Assembly: GCA_011032825.1 (NCBI GenBank)
Contig: JAADJZ010000016.1
Location: 930,001 to 994,000, forward strand
Direction: 5' to 3'
Length of the DNA stretch: 64,000 bases
From: Massariosphaeria phaeospora
Taxonomy: Eukaryota; Ascomycota; Dothideomycetes; Pleosporales
In this document: positions 33,183 through 40,734 of the stretch, in pieces
Position numbering within the stretch: the stretch's first letter is position 1
Layout: each line of letters begins with the position of its first letter
Notes under the pieces: generated by a model
Seen by the model: only the letters and a program-made list of their open reading frames with translations
Database searches by the model: none
Told to the model about the DNA's origin: nothing
Program-made: the position numbers and the translations under genes

Positions 33183-33348
33183 CGATGATGCGCACTGCAG
33201 GCGCAACTCTAAAAGAGGACAAGCGACGGGCGGGTGGTGGTATATAAGTCCCCTTTCTCTCCTTCTCCTACGTCTCCTTTTTTTCTATCCCCAACTATTC
33301 AATGAGCGGGGCTTTCTAAACATGCTAGGTACAATTCCATGGTACTGG
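33183..33348 (+). repeat. Array 2 unit 7
   Basis: CGATGATGCGCACTG 33183-33197, TATATAAG 33241-33248, TCTAAAC 33315-33321, spacer 17 nt, ATGGTACTGG 33339. The frame begins MVLVLVLLFF and has 49 codons. Confidence 0.8.
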
Positions 33349-33416
33349 TGCTAGTGCTGTTGTTTTTCTCAAATCTGCAAAACGGGATGGATGATGTAGG
33401 AATCCAGGTCCGGAGG

Positions 33417-33588
33417 GATGATGATGGTACGCACCGCAGGCGCAATTCTGGAAGAGGACAGGTGACAGGTGAGGAGTATTGTATATAAGCCCCCTTTCGT
33501 TGCCCCCTCTTTTGCTGTCCTTCCTTGTATTATTAGCCTTTTTGTTTGGCTTTCCTAAAAATCATCAAAAATCATGCCATGGTGCTGG
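33417..33588 (+). repeat. Array 2 unit 8
   Basis: GATGATGATGGTACGCACC 33417-33435, TATATAAG 33482-33489, CCTAAAA 33554-33560, spacer 18 nt, ATGGTGCTGG 33579. The frame begins MVLVLVLSC and has 27 codons. Confidence 0.8.
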
Positions 33589-33675
33589 TTCTGGTGCTGT
33601 CGTGCGTAGAGGGTGAAAATCGATGGGGAAATAAGGAAGAGAGGGTAGATGTAATAGTATAGGATTGCGGACAGT

Positions 33676-33852
33676 AGTGATAATAATACGCACTACCTGC
33701 ACGACAATACTATACAGCGCTGTCACGTGTCTCAGCGCAGAGAGTAGGTACATAAGGCCCCCTTTCTGCTCTTGCTTCTTTCTATCCCTAAGTTGTTTGT
33801 TGTAGAGTTGAAAACCAAAGAAAACTGGACGTGAGCAGTTCCATGGTGCTGG
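33676..33852 (+). repeat. Array 2 unit 9
   Basis: AGTGATAATAATACGCAC from 33676, CACGTG 33724-33729 followed by CAGCGCAG, TACATAAG 33749-33756. The heptamer is degenerate (AAGAAAA 33818-33824) but the spacer to ATGGTGCTGG 33843 is still 18 nt. Confidence 0.7.
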
Positions 33853-33960
33853 AGCTGGTGCTGGTGCGGTTTTCGATTTTTTGAAAAACAGGCCTGACTC
33901 TAAGATACTGGTGTGATGGTGTGATGGTGTGATGGTGCGAAAGGGGGTAGAAGAAGTGAG

Positions 33961-34132
33961 ATGATGATGATACGCACCGCCGCGGCGCAATACAGCGCTG
34001 TGTCACGTGTTTCAGCGCAGAGACCGGGTATATAAGCTCTCCTTTCTCCTGTCTTCTTCTACTTTGTTCACGATGAGGCATCTCAGCAAAGATGTCTCTC
34101 TAAAACTTCTGGCGAGATTTTCATGGTGTTGG
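33961..34132 (+). repeat. Array 2 unit 10
   Basis: ATGATGATGATACGCACC from 33961, CACGTG 34004-34009 then CAGCGCAG, TATATAAG 34029-34036, TCTAAAA 34099-34105, spacer 17 nt, ATGGTGTTGG 34123. This is one of the most complete units. Confidence 0.85.
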
Positions 34133-34255
34133 ACTGGGGATTGGAAAAAAAGATGGCGTCCAACAAGCTATGAGGGAATTGGCGAAACGCTGATAAGCTA
34201 GACTAGACGAGGCTGGGAAGAAGCGTTCGGGAAAGAGAGGGGAGAAAGGAGGGGG

Positions 34256-34414
34256 GTGGTGATAGTCCGCATTACCAAAAAGACAAATAGTAACGCATGA
34301 GATGTATATAAGCCCTCTTTCTCTCTCTACCTTTCTTCTCCTTCTTTCCTCTATCTGCAGCTTATGATTTTGGTCCTTCTTCAAATTGCTAGACGTTTAC
34401 CCTTATGTGCTGGA
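34256..34414 (+). repeat. Array 2 unit 11
   Basis: GGTGATAGTCCGCATTACC from about 34257, TATATAAG 34305-34312, TTCAAAT 34380-34386 as a weak heptamer, spacer 18 nt, ATGTGCTGGAGC 34405. Confidence 0.65.
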
Positions 34415-34468
34415 GCTGTCGTGCGACGTGCGACGTGCATGGATGAGGAAAAGAAGAGCAAGGGCGAC

Positions 34469-34656
34469 TGATGTGATGATGCACGCCATCTACACGACAA
34501 CGCTACACTGCGTTGCATTCCTACGCTACGTGACGTAGTACTGTAGGTATATAAGCCCTCTCTTCCCTCCCCAACCTCTCTTTCTTTTCTACTCACCACT
34601 GGATTGTCTCTGCAGGCTGCAGTAGTTCTAAAAAGACGTTCAGGAAATTCTCAAGG
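34469..34656 (+). repeat. Array 2 unit 12
   Basis: TGATGTGATGATGCACGCC 34469-34487, TATATAAG 34548-34555, TCTAAAA 34627-34633. At spacer 19 the ATGG is changed to AAGG (34653), so no start codon is present. Confidence 0.7.
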
Positions 34657-34758
34657 CGCTTTGGGCCGTTGGGAGTGAAGAAAACGGCGCAAGAGGTATG
34701 ATGGGGCGTCAGCCACGGGGGTTGAAGGTGGGTTGGTGGATGTGCTGGACTGAGACGT

Positions 34759-34946
34759 GGTGATGATGATGCGCAGCGTAGGTCGTTAGTGTTGGAGAGG
34801 TGGGTGAGGTAACGGGCGAGGAGGTACGGTATATAAGCCCTCTCTTTCTTTCTCCTATCCTTCTTTCTTCTTTCCTCGCTACTGGATTTTCTCTGCAGGC
34901 TGCAGTAATTCTAAAAAGACGTGGAAGGGGACATCAATGGCGCTTT
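34759..34946 (+). repeat. Array 2 unit 13
   Basis: GGTGATGATGATGCGCAGC 34759-34777, TATATAAG 34830-34837, TCTAAAA 34910-34916, spacer 20 nt, ATGGCGCTTTGAGG 34937. Closely related to units 12 and 14 (shared CTGCAGGCTGCAGTA before the heptamer). Confidence 0.75.
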
Positions 34947-35096
34947 GAGGCTTGGAGAGAGAAGAAAACGGCGTAAGCGGTATGATGGGGGATCGACCAC
35001 GGACGCGTTTCTAAATACTAAAGTAAGAAAAAGAGGGTGGAAGATGGGTTGGTGGTGGTGATAGGGGTGGTGGTGATAGGCTGAGCTGAGACGTGG

Positions 35097-35272
35097 TGGT
35101 GATAATGCGCAGCGTTGGTCGTTGATGTCGGAGAGACTGGCGAAGGTAACGGGCGAGGAGGTATATAAGCCCCCTTCTCCTTCCTCTCCTTCTCTTCTTT
35201 CCTTATCACTGATTCGTGTCTGCAGCCTGCAGTAATTCTAAAATTCGTTGATGAGACACCTGATGACGTTTG
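35097..35272 (+). repeat. Array 2 unit 14
   Basis: GGTGATAATGCGCAGC from about 35098, TATATAAG 35162-35169, TCTAAAA 35237-35243, spacer 19 nt, ATGACGTTTGG 35263. Confidence 0.75.
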
Positions 35273-35350
35273 GCCCCCTGGGAGAGAAAAAGTCGGCGCA
35301 GGCGGGTCTGATGGGGGATCAACTACGAGGGTGGAAGGTTGATTGGTGGT

Positions 35351-35513
35351 GGTGATAGTCGCAGCGTCGGTTGTCAGTGTCGGAGGGACTGGCGAAGGTG
35401 CTAAACGATATATAACCCCCTCCTCTTGAGCTCTATTTCTTCTTTCCTCTACCTGCAGCTTGTCTGTATGCGTACTTTCTAAAAGAAGATACTTGACATC
35501 TCTATGGTGCCGG
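35351..35513 (+). repeat. Array 2 unit 15
   Basis: GGTGATAGTCGCAGCG 35351-35366, TATATAAC 35409-35416, TCTAAAA 35478-35484, spacer 19 nt, ATGGTGCCGG 35504. The frame has only seven codons, MVPVPGG. Confidence 0.75.
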
Positions 35514-35641
35514 TTCCTGGGGGTTGATCGAAATAAAGTGACCTAACCGTGCGACATGGCGGGGTGGAGCTGATTGGTATGGTGTGAAGAGTCGCATTGC
35601 GTGTTCATGGGAATGGCGCGAAGATAGCGGAGGCGGAGGGT

Positions 35642-35816
35642 GGTGATGATGATGATCCGCGGCGTTAGATGGTCTTGAAGATGGGCGTGAGGCGCTTCGC
35701 ATGGTAGGTATATAAGACCCTTATCCTTCTACTCTTCTCATTCTTCTGCTCTACAAGATATTGCAGCTTCTGCCTGTCTATCTAAAAGTCACGTTCGACA
35801 GTATCCATGGTGTTGG
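35642..35816 (+). repeat. Array 2 unit 16
   Basis: GGTGATGATGATGATCCGCG from 35642, TATATAAG 35709-35716, TCTAAAA 35781-35787, spacer 19 nt, CCATGGTGTTGG with ATG at 35807. The frame begins MVLDWGEKT and has 24 codons. Confidence 0.8.
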
Positions 35817-35894
35817 ATTGGGGTGAGAAAACAGCGCAAGAGAGGTACGATGGGAGTCGGCGACGGAGAGGGAAGGTGAGTTAACAAGAGGGGT

Positions 35895-36063
35895 GGTGAT
35901 GATGCGCAGCGTAGGTTGTAAGCGCGGAGGGGTAGGTGAGGCGCTTGGTTTAGTACATAAGCCCTCTTTTCTTCCCGTAGTTTCGTTTCTTCCTTCCTTA
36001 CCACTGAATCGTCTCCGCAGTGATATTATCTAAATTCGTATGTGTAAACGCATATGGTGCTGT
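35895..36063 (+). repeat. Array 2 unit 17
   Basis: GGTGATGATGCGCAGC 35895-35910, TACATAAG 35954-35961, TCTAAAT 36029-36035, spacer 18 nt, ATGGTGCTG 36054. The frame has ten codons, MVLSCPGCER. Confidence 0.75.
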
Positions 36064-36161
36064 CCTGTCCTGGGTGCGAGAGATAATGAACTGAACTAAA
36101 CTGTGGAAGAGGGGTATGATGGGATGTTGGCGACGGGGAGAGAACGAGAGGGCGAGAGGGT

Positions 36162-36316
36162 GGTGATGATGATACGCACGGCAGCATGGTGTTGGGGTGC
36201 GTGATGCGAGCGTATATAAGCCCCTTCTCTTTCTACTTTTCTCTCTTCATGTTTACTTACGCACCTTGACGAAAGTGTTATTCTAAAATTGTTTCGGCAC
36301 TTTGTTATGGTGCTGA
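36162..36316 (+). repeat. Array 2 unit 18
   Basis: GGTGATGATGATACGCACG 36162-36180, TATATAAG 36213-36220, TCTAAAA 36282-36288, spacer 18 nt, ATGGTGCTG 36307. The frame has 13 codons, MVLTRRVVVSRSC. A fold-back element follows. Confidence 0.8.
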
Positions 36317-36353
36317 CTAGGAGAGTGGTCGTGAGCCGCTCTTGTTGATTTCA

Positions 36354-36435
36354 CGATTTAACCTACGTCAAAATTAAGATTCGGCAAACTGCGGGCGCAG
36401 TTTGCCGATTCGGTGATTTGACGTAGGTTAAATCG
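36354..36435. mobile_element. Fold-back (inverted-repeat) element inside array 2
   Basis: The outer arms CGATTTAACCTACGTCAAA (36354-36372) and TTTGACGTAGGTTAAATCG (36417-36435) are exact reverse complements. The inner arms GGCAAACTGCG and CGCAGTTTGCC flank a centre near 36395. The whole could form a long hairpin. It lies between units 18 and 19, whose spacing is increased to match, so it looks inserted, like a small MITE or snap-back element. Target-site duplication is not obvious. Confidence 0.75.
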
Positions 36436-36555
36436 CCACCCCGCTCAATTGATGTGCTGATGTAACTTCTAACATGAATAGAACATCGCGCGTCTGAGCC
36501 CTGAGAGTAAAGACTTAGCAGAAGGTATCATGCCGAAAGCAACGGGTGAAGTGGG

Positions 36556-36648
36556 TATAGAAGCCCTATCCTGACTTTTTCCTTATCACTCTAGGATCTC
36601 CACGATAGCGTGTTCTCAAACTTGCTGAAATCCTTCTTATGGTCTCGT
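36556..36648 (+). repeat. Array 2 unit 19
   Basis: TATAGAAG 36556-36563, CTCAAAC 36615-36621, spacer 17 nt, ATGGTCTCG 36639. The upstream GATGATG box is missing, probably displaced by the fold-back insertion. Confidence 0.65.
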
Positions 36649-36722
36649 CTGGACGAGACAAAAGGCCAGCGTAAGGTACGATGGGGAATTGGTGATAGAG
36701 GGGAATCAATAGCCTGAGATAC

Positions 36723-36874
36723 GGTGATAGTGATCTACAGCGCAGAGGAGATAAAACACACATACCACTTCACAGCGTACGTACATAAGCACTCCCTCTT
36801 CTCTTCTACCTTCCTACCCCAAAGTCTCTCTACAATGTTTCAAAAAACTCTGCAAGCCTAACACTATGCTGCTT
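36723..36874 (+). repeat. Array 2 unit 20
   Basis: GGTGATAGTGATCTACAGCG from 36723, TACATAAG 36782-36789, TTCAAAA 36839-36845, spacer 20 nt, ATGCTGCTTGG 36866. Confidence 0.65.
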
Positions 36875-36949
36875 GGACAACTGGAACAGAAGATGCTATT
36901 AGGGGTAAGAGATGTTGATGGACTGGGATGAAGCGTGTGTGATACCCAT

Positions 36950-37098
36950 GGTGATGATGATAAGAATCCCCAGGGCGATAGGAAACTCGACAGACAGACA
37001 GTTAGAGAGGTATATAAGTCCCTCAATCAACGCTCCTCTAATTTTCCCTTCCTCATCTAAAAGTCCCTCTCTCGCTTCGAGGAGGTAAATGGTTGAAG
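36950..37098 (+). repeat. Array 2 unit 21
   Basis: GGTGATGATGATAAGAATCC from 36950, TATATAAG 37011-37018, TCTAAAA 37056-37062. The nearest ATGG is 26 nt on (37089), outside the usual spacing. Confidence 0.6.
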
Positions 37099-37230
37099 AA
37101 TGGTCCATATGGCGCTGCGGCAGGTTTCTGGATATCACTCTGCATGTTGAATAAAAAGAAACGTTGAGTATGGTATGGAGTTTCAGAGCTTTTTCAGTTT
37201 TAGGATGTATGGGTGCGGGGCGAAGACGGA

Positions 37231-37505
37231 GTGATGATGATGCGCGTCATTATCTTAACGAACCATGGTTCCGAGACTGCGCTCCACAAAACGAACCAAC
37301 CACTCCGCTCACGCTGAAAACATATAGGGCTCAGCACAGTGAGCTCGCGAAGACTCTTGATCTTGCATCGCAGCGAGGATATGGGGTCAGGGAGGTATAT
37401 AATCCCGCCATCCACGCTCTTCAATCCGTTCTTTTTTCTTTTCCAGGTCCTCTCTTCTTTTGGAAAACAGAATAAATCAAACCTGAACCTTTTTCATGGC
37501 ACTCC
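37231..37505 (+). repeat. Array 2 unit 22
   Basis: GTGATGATGATGCGCGTC 37231-37248 is unusually far (148 bp) from TATATAAT 37396-37403. AATAAAT 37471-37477, spacer exactly 18 nt, ATGG 37496. Confidence 0.65.
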
Positions 37506-37598
37506 GACGTCTTTGGGGTTTCTCATCCTAGTGAATGGAGAAATCTACGGTCTTGGGAATAATGATAGGAAAAGGAAAGAGGGGACATAGTACCTAAT

Positions 37599-37715
37599 GG
37601 TGATAGTGATCCGCACCACACTAAACCGCAGCGCCGATAGCGGCCTAACACCTATATAAACCCTTTGCTCTGCGCTCTAAGATTCCTTTCTTTGTCCTCA
37701 TGTTAGCTATGGAGG
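37599..37715 (+). repeat. Array 2 unit 23
   Basis: GGTGATAGTGATCCGCACC from 37599, TATATAAA 37653-37660, a weak TCTAAGA at 37676-37682 and ATGG at 37709, 26 nt on. The module here is degenerate. Confidence 0.55.
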
Positions 37716-37805
37716 AAAACAAAGACGTGTTCGGTGTAGAATATGGCGGGCGACTGGTGTTGTGAATAGAAAGATTGTATGCTTCGTATAGCAGTACACA
37801 GTAGT

Positions 37806-37958
37806 CGATGATGCGCATTATCTCAGGAACGAGTTGTGGTTGTAAAGGCGAGTATATAAGCCCCCTCTACACCCTCTCCTCTGCCTTTCTCTCTTCGCAC
37901 ACTGAGCCAAAAACGGCCTATGTCTAAAATTACGCAAACACAGAAACAATGGTTCTCT
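37806..37958 (+). repeat. Array 2 unit 24
   Basis: CGATGATGCGCATT 37806-37819, TATATAAG 37853-37860, TCTAAAA 37923-37929, spacer 19 nt, ATGGTTCTC 37949. The frame begins MVLFGKSRSP and has 20 codons. Confidence 0.75.
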
Positions 37959-38152
37959 TCGGAAAATCGAGGTCCCCGACGGTTGTGAGACTGGGATTGG
38001 ACAACAGTTGAACGGACAAGTCGAAAATCAGCCAGGAGAAGCCAGCCAGACCGTCGGCACACTAGTACATACCCCGAGCCCCAGCATTCTTCAAACAATG
38101 CTGCGCAGCATCACCGCTAGTATTTGTATTAGGTTCCGTTCAAGCGCTGGGG

Positions 38153-38323
38153 TATATAAGTCCCAGCTCGACCACCTCTCCTCCTTCTTACAACCGATCC
38201 AGCGATGTGCTTCGTTTAATAAAACGATGACGTAATAGTGTCATGGTGGAATAAAATCCGGAGAGGTCTCCACGTATGGCGGGTGGTCTCTAAAAGATGT
38301 AGACCAACAGGCTATGGAGTGAG
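38153..38323 (+). repeat. Array 2 unit 25, three consecutive modules
   Basis: TATATAAG 38153-38160 is followed by three modules in a row without further TATA boxes: AATAAAA 38218-38224 / 18 nt / ATGG 38243; AATAAAA 38250-38256 / 19 nt / ATGG 38276; TCTAAAA 38289-38295 / 18 nt / ATGG 38314. This layout matches array 1. Confidence 0.8.
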
Positions 38324-38458
38324 AGGAGTGGGAAGAAGTGCCGCGCTGAGCCTTGAGCCGACGAGAGCACAAGCTTACCACTTTGGTGGATTCTGTTGCT
38401 CATCATCATCAGCCTCCCCTCCCCTCCACTCACGAACCCTAAACAATCAATCTCCGCG

Positions 38459-38595
38459 TATATAAGTCCCCTCCACTACTGTCTTTCTTCCTTTCTCCTC
38501 CGCACACCCCTCGCATGTGAGCTTCTAAAAACGAAAGTGCCCGAATTCGCATAGTGGGTCTCTAAATTCAACAAAGCTATCATCGATGGTGCTGG
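38459..38595 (+). repeat. Array 2 unit 26, two consecutive modules
   Basis: TATATAAG 38459-38466, then TCTAAAA 38524-38530 / 20 nt / ATAG 38551 and TCTAAAT 38561-38567 / 18 nt / ATGGTGCTGG 38586. The second ATG opens a 114-codon basic, then His-rich frame (MVLERRRRGRKKG) that runs into the next unit. Confidence 0.75.
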
Positions 38596-38784
38596 AGAGA
38601 AGGAGAAGGGGGAGAAAGAAGGGAAGACTTAGCTTAGACGGAGCCTGGGATAACGATCGTTGTAGCGACATAAACGTGAGCATAGGCGCGTTCCGAACTG
38701 CTCACTATCATCACCACCAACCAACCATCATCATTACTCTCATCACCACGTTCCAATCCTCTTACCTACATCACCGCACATACA

Positions 38785-38892
38785 TACATAAGCCTCTCCC
38801 CCTCTCCCCCTCCCCCCCCACACCCACACACACGCCAACACTACCCTCCCACACGTCTCCAAAAGCCCCATCTCTGGCGATTATGGTGTTTT
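38785..38892 (+). repeat. Array 2 unit 27
   Basis: TACATAAG 38785-38792, TCCAAAA 38858-38864, spacer 18 nt, ATGGTGTTTTG 38883. The frame has 15 codons. Confidence 0.65.
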
Positions 38893-39010
38893 GTTTTCCC
38901 CAAACAAAAATCGGTGAAAAGCATGAGTGAGTGGCCGAGCCGTGGATAGATTGAACAACCAAAACCCTGTAATCGCTCGCTGCATGGTACCGGTGCGGGT
39001 CCTCGATTGT

Positions 39011-39170
39011 CGATGATGATGAATAGTGACAATGTTACTACAGTTATTCGTTGCAAGCCCCGCTATCTATATAGATGGCACCTATTCTCATTCTCAATCT
39101 CCCTTACCCAACCCAACTTCTAGCTCCCTCTCTCTCTAAAAACCCCGCCGACACCGCCCCATGGCTTACC
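39011..39170 (+). repeat. Array 2 unit 28 (last)
   Basis: CGATGATGATGAATAGTGAC 39011-39030, TATATAG 39068-39074, TCTAAAA 39135-39141, spacer 19 nt, ATGG 39161. The frame has 34 codons (MAYPPAQLSS). Confidence 0.65.
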
Positions 39171-39611
39171 CGCCTGCTCAGCTCAGTTCAGTTCAGCCCA
39201 GCTTACAAGAATACCAACCCGAACATCTAGACGCCGAGCAAAAGGTACAAGACAAGACAAGCTGAGCGAACGAATGCGATGCGATGCATGATGAACGATG
39301 ATTAAGAAAGCAAGAACGTCTCATTTCATCGCATCGGCTCGGTGTTGACGATGATGTTGATATTGATATTGATATCTCATGTGCTGGATTGGATTAGATT
39401 AGATTGCATCGTACAGTAAGTACTAGACCAGAACAATCGAGCAACACTCCGTACGCGCGTGCGCAACTTCCATCCATCCATCCCTCTATCACTATCAATT
39501 TCTGCATCCATCCATCCATCCATCCATCCAGCCCCCTTTCTACATCCCCCTTCCACATCCCACCCCCTAAATGACTCTCTCCCCATCCATCCACCGCATC
39601 GCACCACCCCC
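39171..39611. other. Spacer after array 2 with short microsatellites
   Basis: CTCAGTTCAGTTCAGCCCAG near 39180-39200, ATTGATATTGATATTG near 39360 and a CCATCCATCCATCCAT run near 39470-39530. No gene recognised. It is downstream of the next gene's stop. Confidence 0.6.
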
Positions 39612-40333
39612 CTACGCATCCGCATAAAACGCCTCGGTACTCGACGTCGTGCCATGCCAATACGGCGGCTTCGGCGCGTCCCCGGCGCGATCGTCGTCGT
39701 ATCTGCATTTCGGCGTCTGCAAGTCCACCGTCAGCAACCGTCCGCCCTATCACGAAAATCCAACCGTCCGCCCTATTACATACAACGAACGCCCCCCTCC
39801 CCACCTTTCTCTTTCTCGCTACAGAAGTCGCATTCACTCACCTTCATGTTATACGGACAGAAGTCGTAGCATTCCCGAGAATGTCTGTAGGGGCTTTTCC
39901 CATCGCAGACTTTGCTGCAGTCCACTTTCGTAGGGCTGCAGCGGATGCGGTTGCGGATGCGGAGCGGAGGGAGGCCGCGGAAGGGGGGCGGCCGTGGCGG
40001 TGGTCGTGGTTGTGGCCGGGGGTGCTAGCAGAGGTGCCGCCGCCCGGGGCTGTGTGGTTTTGGTTGTGGCCGTGCTCGGAGGTGCCATTGCCAGCGGAGG
40101 GGAAGCCCGGGACTGTGGCGTTCGTCTGTTGGTGGGTGGGTACATGTTAGTATGTGATGTGTAGGGGTGCTTCTGTCGGCAAATAGGGTGTGAAGAGACG
40201 GGACGGGAAGGGATATGCCGCAACGTACAGTCACATTTCCCGCACTGTGCTGGGATGTCGTGGAAGCCGGGAAGGCGACGAGCAGCGTGAGGGCGACGAG
40301 CAGCGCCGAGGTGGTGGTAGCTGAGAACTTCAT
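39612..40333 (-). CDS. Small secreted cysteine-rich protein
   Basis: Proposed exons on the minus strand: 40333-40229, 40024-39842 and 39716-39612, giving 130 residues. Exon 1 encodes a strong signal peptide (TSALLVALTLLVAFPAS). Exons 2 and 3 give a proline/arginine-rich linker and then RCSPTKVDCSKVCDG, ECYDFCPYNMK and TPKCRYDDDRAGDAP, about six cysteines. The GTGAGT donor after NMK and CTTGCAG acceptor before TPKC are good. The acceptor at 40025 is less certain. A closer acceptor at 40126 would instead yield an Asn/His-rich frame (GTSEHGHNQNHT) ending at 39844. A TATA-like CTATATAGA lies upstream (minus strand, near 40390). Family unknown; exported and effector-like. Confidence 0.65.
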
Positions 40334-40734
40334 TGCGGCGAGAAAGTGAAGTGCAGTGGAATGTTTTTTGCAGAGGGATAGAGGGAGGTCTATATAGCAG
40401 ACGGGTTAACTATTGGAACACAAACCCTCGAGGCCAGTCTTGCCACCTGTCCAAGAAAAGTGAACAACGGAGACAGAGACGTTGGGCTCCCAATTGTTTT
40501 TTTCCCCGCATGAACATATTGTCTGAGGCACGCACTGTGTCCATCAAGAGACCAAGCAAAGGGACAGCTTGTAAAGGAAAAGCAAAGGAGTGGACAGCAA
40601 GAGACGGAGGTTGTGACACCAAGAGATTATCGATAGGCCTCAACCATGGCTCGATGTGCACGTACCACCCATTTCCCTTGCTCCCTATTAGATATACATC
40701 AGAGTTGCTGGATGCATGAGAAAAACCCACCTAA
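40334..40734. other. Intergenic region upstream of the secreted cysteine-rich gene
   Basis: About 400 bp holding the promoter of the gene at 40333 and the 3' end of the SAP-like gene. No further gene recognised. Confidence 0.5.

Larger units (their letters stand above)
31582..39170 (+). repeat. Array 2: 28 tandem promoter-like units with a two-box module
   Basis: About 7.6 kb of diverged tandem units, mostly 230-340 bp apart. In order, a typical unit has a GATGATGATGCGCACC-like box, sometimes CACGTG and CAGCGCAGAG, then GGTATATAAGCCCC, a CT tract often ending in CACAG or TGCAG, a TCTAAAA-type heptamer, a non-conserved spacer mostly of 17-20 nt, and (C)ATGGTGCTGG. The last element usually opens a very short frame beginning MVL. 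All lie on the plus strand. Units are alike only at these boxes; intervening sequence differs. No long ORF runs through. Positions are listed unit by unit below. Confidence 0.85.

Noticed and set aside
31800..37860. C/D-box snoRNA genes, suggested by TGATGA motifs
   Set aside because: TGATGA is part of a longer GATGATGCGCACC element upstream of TATA; no consistent CTGA box or terminal stem at the right distance was seen.
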